Of a stretch of DNA of 43,004 nucleotides, positions 18,102-27,491 are shown piece after piece. The notes under the pieces are model-generated. The model made no database searches. It saw only the letters and a list, made by a program, of their open reading frames with translations, and was not told the DNA's origin. The position numbers and the translations under genes are program-made. The DNA is from Ignavibacteria bacterium (GTDB lineage: Bacteria > Bacteroidota > Ignavibacteria > Kapaibacteriales > UBA4661): assembly GCA_947459425.1 (NCBI GenBank), contig CANHDJ010000029.1, forward strand, positions 1-43,004, in the 5' to 3' direction. The stretch's first letter is position 1; each line of letters opens with the position of its first letter.

Positions 18102-19385
18102 TTACATCAAAATTCCGGCGATGGTTGCCGATAAATACGAAGCCAACGTTCCGCAAATAAGCGCTCTCATGCCAAGTTTTGCAAGGTCGGTTCGGCGCGA
18201 GGGCGCTAGTTCGCCGATGCCGCCGATTTGAATGGCAATAGAACTCAAATTCGCAAAACCACAAAGCGCAAAACTCGCAATGACGAGGGCTTTGGGCGAA
18301 AGAACACTTTGCGAAATCATGCGCGACATATCGGAATACGCCACAAACTCATTCACCACAAATTTTGTCCCCAAAAGCGCTCCAACGCGCTGAATATCTT
18401 GCCCCGGAACGCCCATCACAAACGCAAAACCGGAGAAAATTAGCCCTAAAATATCCTTCAGCGAAAGCGTCGCAAGGTTGATGCCCACACCCGCAAGCGA
18501 CCATCCGAAGCGGCTTGCACAGAATCCGCCGACTGCTCCCAAAAACGCATCTACCATCGCAATGACGGCAATAAAGCCAATAAGCATGGCGATAACATTG
18601 ATGGAAACCCGCATCCCATCTGATGCGCCGTGTGCAATCGCGTCCACTAAATTCGCATTTTGCTTCTTGATTTCGAGTTTTACTTCGCCTTTGGTTTCGG
18701 ATTCTTCGGTTTCGGGATAGACAATTTTTGCAATCACCAAAGCCGCCGGAGCCGCCATGAGGCTTGCTGCGATGAGATACGGAGCCGGAACTCCCATCGA
18801 AATATAGACCGCCATCACACCGCCGGCAATACACGCCATCGAACCTGCCATCGAAGCCAGTAACTCACTATTGGTCATGCCCGCAACGTAAGGTTTTATC
18901 ATAATTTGCGCTTCGACCTGTCCCACAAAGGCGCTTGCCACATTTGAAAGTGCTTCCGAGCCGCTTACGCCCATGAGGTAATAGACTCCCTTGGCAATCA
19001 CCGCAACGACGCGCTGCATCAAACCGATGTGATAGGCAATGCTGACTAGTACGGACACAAAAATAATCGTCGGCGTGACTTTGAGCGCAAAAATGAAGCC
19101 ACTTCCAGCACCAAAGATTTTATCAAGGGTTTCGGGCTTGACGAGGATGCCAAAGACAAATTCTGCGCCTTTATTGGAATAATCCAGTAATTGAGCAACT
19201 GCTGCCCCCAAAGCGCTAAAAATCTGCTGCCCAATCGGTACTTTCAAAATAAACACTGCTAAGACTAATTGCAATCCCAAGCCCACCAAAACAAGGCGTT
19301 TATTGATAGCTTTGCGATTATTTGAAAGGGCAAATGCAATCCCTAAAATGCAAAAAATGCCCAAAAATCCAGTAAATCGTTCCAT
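18102..19385 (-). CDS. Concentrative nucleoside transporter (CNT/NupC family)
   Basis: The protein has 427 residues and about ten hydrophobic segments. It couples nucleoside uptake to a sodium or proton gradient across the inner membrane. The family pattern is clear: an N-terminal three-helix unit, a gate region, and a C-terminal transport domain with GGVMAVYISMGVPAPYL, the NEFVAYSDM motif and the closing GFANLSSIAIQIGGIGEL, which carry substrate-binding positions in CNT proteins. The ATG at 19385 has AAAGGA upstream at good spacing; an open extension to 19478 lacks support. Whether it prefers sodium or protons cannot be told from what I can see. It may form an operon with rsmD. Confidence 0.93.
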   Translation of the reverse strand: MERFTGFLGIFCILGIAFALSNNRKAINKRLVLVGLGLQLVLAVFILKVPIGQQIFSALGAAVAQLLDYSNKGAEFVFGILVKPETLDKIFGAGSGFIFALKVTPTIIFVSVLVSIAYHIGLMQRVVAVIAKGVYYLMGVSGSEALSNVASAFVGQVEAQIMIKPYVAGMTNSELLASMAGSMACIAGGVMAVYISMGVPAPYLIAASLMAAPAALVIAKIVYPETEESETKGEVKLEIKKQNANLVDAIAHGASDGMRVSINVIAMLIGFIAVIAMVDAFLGAVGGFCASRFGWSLAGVGINLATLSLKDILGLIFSGFAFVMGVPGQDIQRVGALLGTKFVVNEFVAYSDMSRMISQSVLSPKALVIASFALCGFANLSSIAIQIGGIGELAPSRRTDLAKLGMRALICGTLASYLSATIAGILM

Positions 19386-19645
19386 GCGGTTTCCTTTGTA
19401 ACACACAAAATGAGAAAGAGTTGTTGCGGGTGCGGGGCGCTGTTCGGCTGGAAAAGCGTACAAACCGAACTTGAGCAATGACTTTTTTTGTTGAATAAAT
19501 GCTCAAGCCGTGCTACGTTGCAGCGCTATTGTCATTTCTAATGACTCAAGGCTTGGCAAAGGGCGAAATTTACACTTTCGGCGTGAATTTCTGGTAGAAA
19601 AAATTTGTTTGATTTGTCATTGTTCCCAATCTTTTTTTCAACGAA

Positions 19646-20392
19646 ATGTTTACCGCGCTTTATCAGGCTTTTCTTGATGTTCTCGCGCCCAGAATTTGCC
19701 TCATTTGCGGGGCATTACTCACCGATGAACGTGTCCCGCACTGTCTCGGCAAATATGTCTGTACGCGCTGTTTCGACCGATTGCCGCCAGCCGACGTTTC
19801 GGGGGCGCTGTTGGCGGGTATTTCCTCGCATTTTCGCGGAGATGAATTGGCGGTAAGCAGCATCACAGCACGGTTTCAACGGGAATTTGACTCTGGAACA
19901 AGCCAAGAATCAATTCATGAGGACTCTACTCCGATTTCGCTCCTACTCTATGCGCTGAAATATCACGGAATGCAAGGATTAGGGAGGTCTTTGGGGCAGG
20001 AACTGGGCTATTGTCTTCAACTGCTGAATCAAACGAGTTATGATGCCATCGTGCCAGTCCCCATCCACAGCGCACGGGAGCGGGAACGGGGCTATAATCA
20101 ATCCCTGCGCATTGCCGAAGGAATTGCCGATATTGTGAACATACCCGTCGAAAAGGACGCTGTTGTGCGCCATACCTACACGCTTTCACAAACCTATTTG
20201 AATGCGGAAGAGCGGAAAAATAATGTGAAAAATGTTTTTAGCGCTGGTCGCAGGGGCAATGCCCTCAAAGGCGCATCTATTCTGCTGGTGGATGATATTT
20301 TGACGACTGGTTCAACGCTCAATGCTTGCGCAATGACGATGCTCCAATACGGCGCACGGCGCGTGGATGCGGCAACGGTGGCAAAAGCCTAG
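19646..20392 (+). CDS. ComF-family phosphoribosyltransferase-like protein
   Basis: The protein has 248 residues, close to the usual ComF length. An N-terminal zinc-ribbon has Cys18, Cys21, Cys39 and Cys42. The C-terminal phosphoribosyltransferase fold has the PRPP-binding loop LLVDDILTTGST (213-224), preceded by VPVPIHSARERERGYNQS and the QTYLNAEERKNNVKNVF segment typical of ComF. In naturally competent bacteria ComF is needed to take up or process transforming DNA, though its biochemical role is not settled. No other competence gene is in the window. It is divergent from the nucleoside transporter gene across about 260 bases in which I see no further gene. Confidence 0.92.
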   Translation: MFTALYQAFLDVLAPRICLICGALLTDERVPHCLGKYVCTRCFDRLPPADVSGALLAGISSHFRGDELAVSSITARFQREFDSGTSQESIHEDSTPISLLLYALKYHGMQGLGRSLGQELGYCLQLLNQTSYDAIVPVPIHSARERERGYNQSLRIAEGIADIVNIPVEKDAVVRHTYTLSQTYLNAEERKNNVKNVFSAGRRGNALKGASILLVDDILTTGSTLNACAMTMLQYGARRVDAATVAKA

Positions 20393-20478
20393 GAAAAGTA
20401 TGAAGGATAAACTATGAAATTCATTGCAAGGCTGAGGAACCCCGTCAATGCTTGATTCAAACTATTTATCACGAGTCT

Positions 20479-21309
20479 ATGCCACTTCCCCTCAAATTAT
20501 TATCCATCCTCTGGATACTATCCAGCGCAAACGCCGTCTTTGCGCAATCCCGCGACATTCCAGCGTCGGAATGTCTCCAAAGCCTTGTTCGCGTCTATCC
20601 CGATGTGCTTCTTCGCGCCACAAGTGATTCGCTGTATTGGCGGAATGGCGCAGTGATGCCGTTTGGTCGCCTGACGCTTCCGAAAGCCCTTAGCGATGTT
20701 TCTACCGAAGAATGGGAGCGCTTCCTGTCGCAAGCAACCCTCCGCGACCAGATGGCGCAATGTTACAAGCAGGATGATTCGGCAACCGTGCCACTGCGCC
20801 ATGATGACCCGGGGCGTATCCGTTTTGAGCCGTTTTTCCGCATGATGTATGGCGCGACGGAAAACGAGGTCCGTCAGAATCTTGTTCCCGTGCGCTGGCT
20901 CAAGAACCTGCCCAATGCCGCATCAACACTGATGGTGACACGTATAAACGGTGTAAACACGAAGTTGCAAGCGGTGTCTGACGAATTAGAGCGCTTGCCG
21001 AAGGAATTTCATCCATACATCATTCAACCAGCAGGAACGTTCAAATGGCGTGTCATTGCTGGGACGGAGCGCTTGAGCAATCACAGTTTTGCTGCCGCGA
21101 TTGATATTAACTTGCGTTTTACGGATTATTGGCGCTGGGATTTGAATAAGAGTGACCGCTATCCGTTCAAAAATCGTATTCCAATGGCGATTGTCCATAT
21201 CTTTGAAAAGCATGGTTTTATCTGGGGCGGCAGGTGGTATCATTACGACACCATGCACTTTGAATATCGTCCCGAACTTCTTTCAAAAGAGTGCGAATGT
21301 AAGGATTAG
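20479..21309 (+). CDS. M15-family (VanY/D-Ala-D-Ala carboxypeptidase-like) peptidase
   Basis: The protein has 276 residues. The ATG at 20479 begins a signal peptide (MPLPLKLLSILWILSSANAVFAQ); the frame is open back to a TTG at 20452, but that start is unlikely. The C-terminal third carries the M15 zinc site: His202 and Asp209 in SNHSFAAAIDIN and His260 in WYHYDTMHFEYRPE, with the GFIWGGRW segment before it. Such enzymes trim the D-Ala end of peptidoglycan stem peptides in the periplasm. The N-terminal 180 residues have no domain that I recognise. It follows comF by about 85 bases on the same strand. Confidence 0.87.
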   Translation: MPLPLKLLSILWILSSANAVFAQSRDIPASECLQSLVRVYPDVLLRATSDSLYWRNGAVMPFGRLTLPKALSDVSTEEWERFLSQATLRDQMAQCYKQDDSATVPLRHDDPGRIRFEPFFRMMYGATENEVRQNLVPVRWLKNLPNAASTLMVTRINGVNTKLQAVSDELERLPKEFHPYIIQPAGTFKWRVIAGTERLSNHSFAAAIDINLRFTDYWRWDLNKSDRYPFKNRIPMAIVHIFEKHGFIWGGRWYHYDTMHFEYRPELLSKECECKD

Positions 21310-21455
21310 CGAGTATTTCTGAGTCGGGGCGCTATGCGAGGAGTTGTTGTTCTTATAATGGTTTAATTTTTTATTGAAAATGTGCAGTATTTCTTTGTTT
21401 GTTTTGTTTAAGAAAAAAAATATTAACAATATTAAGTTTTTTATAAAAAAAACTA

Positions 21456-21486
21456 TTGACAATTCAAAAGAACCTTTGTATATTTG
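21456..21486 (+). promoter_or_regulatory. Strong promoter upstream of the TonB-C-domain gene
   Basis: TTGACA (21456-21461) and TATATT (21479-21484) are separated by 17 bases, a near-perfect housekeeping promoter. The same stretch reads TATATTTG at 21479-21486, which also matches the TAnnTTTG box of Bacteroidota promoters, with ATTG 20 bases upstream. The flanking DNA is very AT-rich, which may help. The start codon lies about 43 bases after the -10 box and is preceded by AAGGAAGAGG. Confidence 0.75.
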
Positions 21487-21528
21487 CCCTTGTAATTAAC
21501 TATTGTCGAAGTAAGGAAGAGGTTCACT

Positions 21529-22107
21529 ATGAAACCCCGTTTTCTCAACAACACTTTTGCGTTGGCAGCATTGCTGACCAATAGCCGACCAACAGCATTT
21601 GCCTTTGTTTCGTTTGTTATGCTTGCATTGATGCTTTGGGCTGCCCCCAGCCTTGCACAAAGCCAATCCGTCAACAGTCCGATTGCTACCGAGCAGGTAT
21701 TACGACTCGGCAGCCTTGCCACAAAACGCACTTCGTCGCAACCCACTGAAGAAGAAGCAAAACCTGAAACACTACAATACGTGCGCCTTAGCGACCTTAC
21801 CGGCGAAGGCAACACGCAGTATTCCTACACACCGGCGAAATATGATGCCAAAGAGTTGCGCGAACACTTGCGCTTTCCCGCCAATGCCCTCAAAGAAGGC
21901 AAACGTGGACGAGTTGATGTCGTTGTCTATCTGAGCGCCGAAGGCACGATTACGCACGTGAATTATATCGGTGAAGAGTCACACGCGCCCAATGACTTCG
22001 CCCGCAGTGCTTGCGATGCCGTGAAAAAATGTACCTTCACCCCGGCACTCCGCAATAACAAGCCCGTTCATAGCGTTGTCGTTATTCCCGTGAGGTTTAT
22101 TCTCTAA
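21529..22107 (+). CDS. TonB C-terminal-domain periplasmic protein
   Basis: The protein has 192 residues. An N-terminal hydrophobic stretch (FVSFVMLALMLWAAPSLAQ) is either a cleaved signal peptide or a membrane anchor. A short linker leads to a TonB_C domain at about 105-192, with LREHLRFPANALKEGKRGRVDVVVYLS and a terminal VHSVVVIPVRF strand. TonB C-terminal domains contact the TonB box of outer-membrane receptors. The protein is short and lacks the Pro-rich spacer of a classic TonB, and no ExbB or ExbD gene is present. It could energise the nearby SusC receptor, or be a solitary TonB-C-domain protein of another kind. It has its own strong promoter, a good ribosome-binding site (AAGGAAGAGG) and a terminator, so it is probably a single-gene unit. 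Confidence 0.85.
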   Translation: MKPRFLNNTFALAALLTNSRPTAFAFVSFVMLALMLWAAPSLAQSQSVNSPIATEQVLRLGSLATKRTSSQPTEEEAKPETLQYVRLSDLTGEGNTQYSYTPAKYDAKELREHLRFPANALKEGKRGRVDVVVYLSAEGTITHVNYIGEESHAPNDFARSACDAVKKCTFTPALRNNKPVHSVVVIPVRFIL

Positions 22108-22156
22108 CAATCTTCACCCACAAAACTCTCTTGAATTCTGGTCTTCAAAAACATGA

Positions 22157-22194
22157 AAGCCCGTTTGGATGGATACCACTCAAACGGGCTTTTG
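22157..22194 (+). terminator. Intrinsic terminator after the TonB-C gene
   Basis: An 11-bp perfect stem (AAGCCCGTTTG with CAAACGGGCTT) and a 13-base loop are followed by TTTTG. It lies 50 bases past the TonB-C stop codon. Confidence 0.85.
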
Positions 22195-22208
22195 TATTGC
22201 TAAAAAAC

Positions 22209-22241
22209 AACGCCGCTTCAGAGATACTCTGAAGCGGCGTT
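22209..22241. terminator. Bidirectional terminator between convergent genes
   Basis: AACGCCGCTTCAGAG pairs perfectly with CTCTGAAGCGGCGTT over 15 bp around a 3-base loop. An A-rich run on the left gives a T-run on the minus strand, so it best serves the susC-susD-lipoprotein operon that ends at 22264. The plus strand also has a T-rich tail. Confidence 0.85.
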
Positions 22242-22263
22242 TGATGTTTTCAACGAACAAACT

Positions 22264-22731
22264 TTACATCGCCGGAGACGTGAACGTTCCCGATGCACGG
22301 CGCTTGAGTAAGCCATTCTGATTCACAATCTCGCCGATAAGCTGCTGAGTAACAGCCGTTGTTCCGGCGGGGCGCGGAACGGGGCGCACGGTGTAGTTCA
22401 TCAGAAGTGTATCGCCGCCTTTAATAGCGGAATATGCCGCTTGATACATAAACGTTGCACTAACAACGGTGTCGCGCATAACAGTGCCGCTTACAGTACG
22501 GTTTGTTACTTGCAGCAAATTGATCGTACGAATGGGAGAGTAGGAGTTGAAAACCAACTCCAACGTAACAACCGCGCCACTTGCGGGGGCTGCTGGTATT
22601 GTCCACGCATTTGTGGTTTGGATAACGGGGTAAAATTCTGTCGAAACCGCGCCCGGCGTTGTTGGGAATTGGCGCTCACACGCCGCAAGTACCAAAAAAG
22701 CCGCTAAAGCCCATATAATCTGAGTTCTCAT
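22264..22731 (-). CDS. Hypothetical lipoprotein in the SusCD operon
   Basis: The protein has 155 residues from ATG 22731, giving a lipoprotein signal peptide with lipobox LAAC (Cys18). The rest is Thr/Val-rich and probably one beta-sandwich domain. I do not recognise the family. It lies 41 bases after susD and just before the operon terminator, so it is likely made together with SusC and SusD. By position it could be a surface lipoprotein helping substrate capture, in the place a SusE/F-like protein would take, but its sequence gives no direct support for that. An upstream extension to 22809 would overlap susD. Confidence 0.72.
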   Translation of the reverse strand: MRTQIIWALAAFLVLAACERQFPTTPGAVSTEFYPVIQTTNAWTIPAAPASGAVVTLELVFNSYSPIRTINLLQVTNRTVSGTVMRDTVVSATFMYQAAYSAIKGGDTLLMNYTVRPVPRPAGTTAVTQQLIGEIVNQNGLLKRRASGTFTSPAM

Positions 22732-22772
22732 ACAAGTATTCCTGATAAAATTTCGTAATTCATAATTTCTTT

Positions 22773-24320
22773 TTATGGTCTGTCCCACCACATTGGCGTT
22801 ATTATCCACGTTGCATCGGCAACGCCTTTTTTGTCAATTTCGGAGTACGCATTGCTACGGTTATAGAGAACTTCTGCCGAGCCGGGCAAGAAACGGCGCG
22901 GGAATGCGCCCATCAGATCCGTATTCGGATTCGTTGGCGGCGTGAAATTCGGGTAAATCGTTGTGCTGTAATCCATACGGCGCATATCTACCCATGTTTC
23001 GTGGTGCAGAAAGAGCGCAATATATTTTTGCTGCATGATATGTGCCAGCGTTAGCGCTGCCGCCGTCTGAGGAACAGCAACACTCGCCAAATACGCATCA
23101 CGACTTGCCGCCGCAACGCCGATTTTGTTCATATGCGCGGTGATACCTGCCCGCAATGCCGTTAGCGCTCTATCGCGGCTGCCCGCACGGAAAGCGGCTT
23201 CTGCTTCGATGAAACGCATTTCGGCATTCGTCAAAATAAGCTGTACGCCCAACGTCCGCGAGTACCAGCCTTCGATAGCAGGAGCGGTGTTCGCCGCAGG
23301 CGCAGCAAGATTTGCCGTCGCGGTTGTCGTGATGTTGTAGCGCCCGTAAAAGTCTGAAGCTCCCAGTGCGTTTACTCCCAATAAGGCAGGATTTGTCGGC
23401 GCACCAGCACCATTAACAAAGCCTTTTGAACGGTTGGTGTCTGGCGCAATGATGACAAAGCGCGGGTCGCGGAAGCCAAGCGTTGTGCCGTCGAGCATAT
23501 TAATGAAAAACCGCCCAAACGTCCGTGCATTCGCATTCGCACGTTGGTATGCCCAGATATTCGTGTGTCCGACTTGCGCCGCACTGAAGGCAATTTGTGC
23601 ATCCTGGGCATTATCGTTGACGGCATTAGCGAGTGCATTCAATACACGCTGCGGATTATAGCTCGCTTTTTTTGTCAAGTGATTGTATTGGCGCGCCTTT
23701 AAGCCGTTGGCAAAGAGAATCCAGCGTTGGGCATTGCCCCCGTAGAGAATATCTGCTGCCGCATTAAATGCCGGAGCAGATGGTGGCTGCGATTTGCCAA
23801 ATTCCACGATAGCTTCATCCAAGAGTTTGTCCATCGTAGTATAGATGCTTTCCTGCGAATCATAGATTGGCTGGAAATTCTGAGCAGCACGAAACGCATC
23901 AGAATAGGGAATATCCCCGTGCAGATCCGTGAGATGGAACAGCAGCGCTGCCATCAGCACTTTGCCCGCACCAACGTAGTACCACGCTTGTTCGCGGGTT
24001 GCACGTTCAATCATCGACGGAATATTACTTGCGGCGCGGAAATAGGTATCGTTAAAGGGATTTGCCGGAGGCGAAAGGAAAAATTGGTCATTGCCATTGC
24101 CAGCAGCCCGTCCGGCAAATTGTTGCGTGAAATGCCCTGATACCAAGACACTGAGAGCTAATTGTTGCTGTAAGCCGTTGGCGATAATGCTTGGTAATTT
24201 CGCTGACGGCGAAGCATCTTCGGGAAAATTTGGATTGCGATTCACATCCAAAAACGCATCGCAAGCGCTCAATCCCATGCCCACAGCACAGAGCAGCGCG
24301 AGAATAATTCGTGATTTCAT
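22773..24320 (-). CDS. SusD/RagB-family nutrient-binding lipoprotein
   Basis: The protein has 515 residues, with a lipoprotein signal peptide and lipobox LSAC (Cys20) followed by DAFLDVNRNPNFPEDA. The YVGAGKVLMAALLFHLTDLHGDIPYSDAF region and later helices match the SusD_2-type fold, a TPR-like scaffold that caps its SusC partner on the cell surface and holds the incoming ligand. It lies 33 bases downstream of the SusC-type gene. There is no glycoside hydrolase, polysaccharide lyase or peptidase nearby, so the substrate (glycan, peptide or other) cannot be predicted. Confidence 0.92.
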   Translation of the reverse strand: MKSRIILALLCAVGMGLSACDAFLDVNRNPNFPEDASPSAKLPSIIANGLQQQLALSVLVSGHFTQQFAGRAAGNGNDQFFLSPPANPFNDTYFRAASNIPSMIERATREQAWYYVGAGKVLMAALLFHLTDLHGDIPYSDAFRAAQNFQPIYDSQESIYTTMDKLLDEAIVEFGKSQPPSAPAFNAAADILYGGNAQRWILFANGLKARQYNHLTKKASYNPQRVLNALANAVNDNAQDAQIAFSAAQVGHTNIWAYQRANANARTFGRFFINMLDGTTLGFRDPRFVIIAPDTNRSKGFVNGAGAPTNPALLGVNALGASDFYGRYNITTTATANLAAPAANTAPAIEGWYSRTLGVQLILTNAEMRFIEAEAAFRAGSRDRALTALRAGITAHMNKIGVAAASRDAYLASVAVPQTAAALTLAHIMQQKYIALFLHHETWVDMRRMDYSTTIYPNFTPPTNPNTDLMGAFPRRFLPGSAEVLYNRSNAYSEIDKKGVADATWIITPMWWDRP

Positions 24321-24353
24321 AAGAGTAAAAATTTAATGATTGCGATTGAAGGG

Positions 24354-27300
24354 TTAGAACGAAATTTTCAAACCAGCGGTAACGCCCATTGTTGACGGAA
24401 CGCCGCCATAATCCAGACCGTTCGAGCCTGCGCCGCGCACACCTGCACCAGAGACGGAAACTTCCGGATCCATACCAGTATAGCGCGTAAACAAGAGCAG
24501 ATTGCGCCCGTTGACAAAAAATTCCAATTCACGAATCGGAAGTCCCATGCCGGACAGCGCTTCTTTGGTCAAACGGTACGACAAATTCACCGTGCGCAAG
24601 CGCACCCATGAGCCATCTTCCACAAAATTGGAACCAGCCGCAGCAAAGGTGAAACGGTAGTATGCTTCGGTGAGTTCTACTTCACGGGTGTTCGCCACCC
24701 AAGCATCGGGTGCATTCACATCCGTTTGAGCGCGATTTCGCACGACACCATCCAAGACGACTTTTTTGTAGCGGTCGAGTGTGCGCGGACTCATTCCTGA
24801 GCGAACCATGTCCCAATCGGTACCGTTGACCACTTTGCCACCAATACGAATATCCCATAAGAATGAGAATGTCAAAGCGCCAAAAAATTGGAAGCTATTA
24901 TTAAAGCCGATAATTGCATCGGGTTGGCGGTTTCCGCCGTAATTCCAAACACCGACGCTGATAGGCGTCGGTAATCCATTCGCGCTGTCAATGATGATTT
25001 TGCCTTGCGGATTGCGGTTGTAATCGTTCATGGCGATAGCTTGCAACGGTTGTCCCGGGAAGGCAGAGCCGCGCACGTTGTCAATGACCCACGCATCAGA
25101 TTGGTTCAATTCCGTCAGTACCGATGGGAGTTCTGTCACGCGACTTTGGTTGGCGGTGTAATTAAGACCAACATCCCAGCGAAAGCCTGACGAGCGCACG
25201 GGTGTTGCATTAAGAGCCACTTCCAAGCCTCTGTTTTCGACTGTCCCGCCGTTCAAATACGCAAAAATAAAGCCGGATGCTTGGCTAATGCGTGGCGCTA
25301 TAAGCTGATTAAACGTGTTTTGCTGATAAACCGCCGCGTCAAGATTCAGTGCGCCCTCGAAAAAGCGCAAATCTACGCCGATTTCCGCCGATTGTGTAAT
25401 TTCGGGCTTGAGAATCGGATTGCCTGCCCAAAAGTCGTTGCGGAAACCAGCACCAAGATATGTGTTGCTTGTAAGTGCCGTGTTGGTGCGGTATGGCGTG
25501 GCATCTTTTCCTACTTGCGCCACCGAAGCGCGAATTTTACCATAGCTCAAAATATCGCCACGTCCGAAATCTTCCGTGAATACGTAGCCCACATCAAGAG
25601 CTGGGTAAAAATATGAGCGGCTGGCAATCGGCAACGCAGACGACCAGTCATTGCGCCCGCGCAAACTGACGAAGAGTTTATTTTGCCAGCTTAAATTTGC
25701 CTGTGCAAATAGACCAATTAATCGCTTGTCGGTAATCCGCTCCACAACACGGTTTTCGGTGTTGGGGGTATTGTTAATGCTGATAAAATCAGGGTTGATG
25801 AACTGATTGCCGACGTAATCAAGCTGGTAATTGCGTGTGGCTTCTATCCAATTTCCCAACAGCAACTCCCCTTCCAAGCCTTCCATTAACTCTTTTTTGA
25901 AGGTAACGAGAAGTTGAGAATTGAGAATACGATTAAAGTTTTGCGATTGCGACACGCCACCCAAAACAAAACTTACTCCCGTATTGGCGTTGCGCAAGGA
26001 TGTTCCGGGATAGCGGACGGATTTCGTCAATTCGTGCGCAATATCCGTTCCGGCGATGTAGGTTACATTCAGCCAATCTACGGGGTCATAAACGATGCGC
26101 ACATTGCCCAGTACACGATTCACGTCGTCGTTGATGGTGTTGTATTTGAGCGTCCAATAGGGGTTGTCGGCATCATCAATCACCGCTCCGGCAAGCAAGC
26201 GGCGGCGCGTTCCGTCGGGGTTTTCCCAATCGCTCATATTGTCATTGCGGGGCCAGTAAATCGTGCTGACGATAATACCACCCGAACTGCCGAACAAGCC
26301 CGGACCTTGCAAAGCCTTGTTCCCACCAGTGTTGGTATAGTTGATAGATGCTTGGATTTGCAACTTATCGGCGACCTTTGCACCGCCATTGAAGCGAAGC
26401 GATGTGCGCGTCCAATTGGTCGTCGGGACGATACCATTTTGGTCGGTGCGGTTGATAGAAACAAGGAAATTCGAGGTTTCATTTGCTCCCGAAGCTGAGA
26501 GATTATGCACCATGCTGAAGGCGGGTTTGAAGAGTCCGCCCAAATTGTCATAGACGGACTCGCCCGGCTGGAAGCGTGGTCCCCACGAGCGGCGGGTTAC
26601 AGGATCGTTAAAACCATTTTGCCCCTGTTTGTACTGTGATTGCAATTGCGGCAGGCGATTGACAACATCGTAGGAAAAAGAGTTGTTGTAGGTTACGTTG
26701 GTCGTCCCTTCTTTACCGCGTTTGGTGGTAATCAAGACAACGCCATTTGCTGCCCGTGAACCATAGAGCGCTGCTGCCGAGGGACCTTTCAAAACGCTGA
26801 TGCTTTCAATATCATCGGGGTTGATGTCCACAGCACGGTTCGGGCTGGCAACGCTTCGAGCGACTTGCCCGTTGAGGGAACTTGTTCCTGCGCCAGTTTC
26901 GGTTGTGGTGGAGTTATCCATCGGCACACCGTCTATGATGAAAAGTGGTTGATTATCGGAGTCCACCGAATTACCACCGCGAATGATAATGCTAGAGGAG
27001 CCGCCCGGAGCGCCTCCGGAATTGGTAATCTGCACCCCGGCAATCCGTCCTTGCATAGCATTGACGATATTAGTTTGCTGGGATTCTGTGATTTCCGCAG
27101 CTTTGATGTCCTGAACGGCATAGTTCACGGCACGCTTTTTTTGCTCAATGCCAAGTGCCGTCACAATCACATCCTCAAGCCGAACATCATCCAGCGCCAT
27201 TGCCACATCAATCGTGGTTTTGTCGCCGACCTTGATTTCTTGCGTCAGATGCCCGATGAGACTGAAGACGAGGGTCGAGCCTTCGGGAACGTCAATTTTA

Positions 27301-27491
27301 TACTCGCCGTCGCGGTTCGCAATCGCGCCAATTTTGCGACCTTTGACGACAATTTTTGCGCCCGGAAGCGCTGTTTTGGTGTCTTTGAAGATCACCTTGC
27401 CTGTGACGGTGCGGTTTTGCGCCAAAGCCGAAGCTGAAAACGCCATAACCACGCAGCACAGAGCAATGCACAAAAGAAACATTCGTTTCAT
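24354..27491 (-). CDS. SusC/RagA-family TonB-dependent outer-membrane transporter
   Basis: The protein has 1045 residues. A signal peptide (to about SALAQ, residue 25) is followed by a carboxypeptidase-regulatory-like domain (about 26-112, VTGKVIFKDTKTALPGAKIVVKG) and a TonB plug (about 115-235, with NAMQGRIAGVQITN and the SVLKGPSAAALYGSRAANGVVLITTKRG segment). The rest is a 22-strand-type barrel ending in a Phe (GLKISF). It imports a ligand handed over by SusD, using energy from a TonB complex. It is the first gene of a three-gene operon. The start ATG at 27491 has no obvious ribosome-binding site, only AT-rich leader, as often seen in Bacteroidota. Confidence 0.95.
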   Translation of the reverse strand: MKRMFLLCIALCCVVMAFSASALAQNRTVTGKVIFKDTKTALPGAKIVVKGRKIGAIANRDGEYKIDVPEGSTLVFSLIGHLTQEIKVGDKTTIDVAMALDDVRLEDVIVTALGIEQKKRAVNYAVQDIKAAEITESQQTNIVNAMQGRIAGVQITNSGGAPGGSSSIIIRGGNSVDSDNQPLFIIDGVPMDNSTTTETGAGTSSLNGQVARSVASPNRAVDINPDDIESISVLKGPSAAALYGSRAANGVVLITTKRGKEGTTNVTYNNSFSYDVVNRLPQLQSQYKQGQNGFNDPVTRRSWGPRFQPGESVYDNLGGLFKPAFSMVHNLSASGANETSNFLVSINRTDQNGIVPTTNWTRTSLRFNGGAKVADKLQIQASINYTNTGGNKALQGPGLFGSSGGIIVSTIYWPRNDNMSDWENPDGTRRRLLAGAVIDDADNPYWTLKYNTINDDVNRVLGNVRIVYDPVDWLNVTYIAGTDIAHELTKSVRYPGTSLRNANTGVSFVLGGVSQSQNFNRILNSQLLVTFKKELMEGLEGELLLGNWIEATRNYQLDYVGNQFINPDFISINNTPNTENRVVERITDKRLIGLFAQANLSWQNKLFVSLRGRNDWSSALPIASRSYFYPALDVGYVFTEDFGRGDILSYGKIRASVAQVGKDATPYRTNTALTSNTYLGAGFRNDFWAGNPILKPEITQSAEIGVDLRFFEGALNLDAAVYQQNTFNQLIAPRISQASGFIFAYLNGGTVENRGLEVALNATPVRSSGFRWDVGLNYTANQSRVTELPSVLTELNQSDAWVIDNVRGSAFPGQPLQAIAMNDYNRNPQGKIIIDSANGLPTPISVGVWNYGGNRQPDAIIGFNNSFQFFGALTFSFLWDIRIGGKVVNGTDWDMVRSGMSPRTLDRYKKVVLDGVVRNRAQTDVNAPDAWVANTREVELTEAYYRFTFAAAGSNFVEDGSWVRLRTVNLSYRLTKEALSGMGLPIRELEFFVNGRNLLLFTRYTGMDPEVSVSGAGVRGAGSNGLDYGGVPSTMGVTAGLKISF

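Noticed and set aside
20414-20455. A 13-codon frame (MKFIARLRNPVNA) between comF and the M15 gene
   Set aside because: It could be a leader peptide, but nothing else supports translation, such as a good ribosome-binding site or a hairpin.
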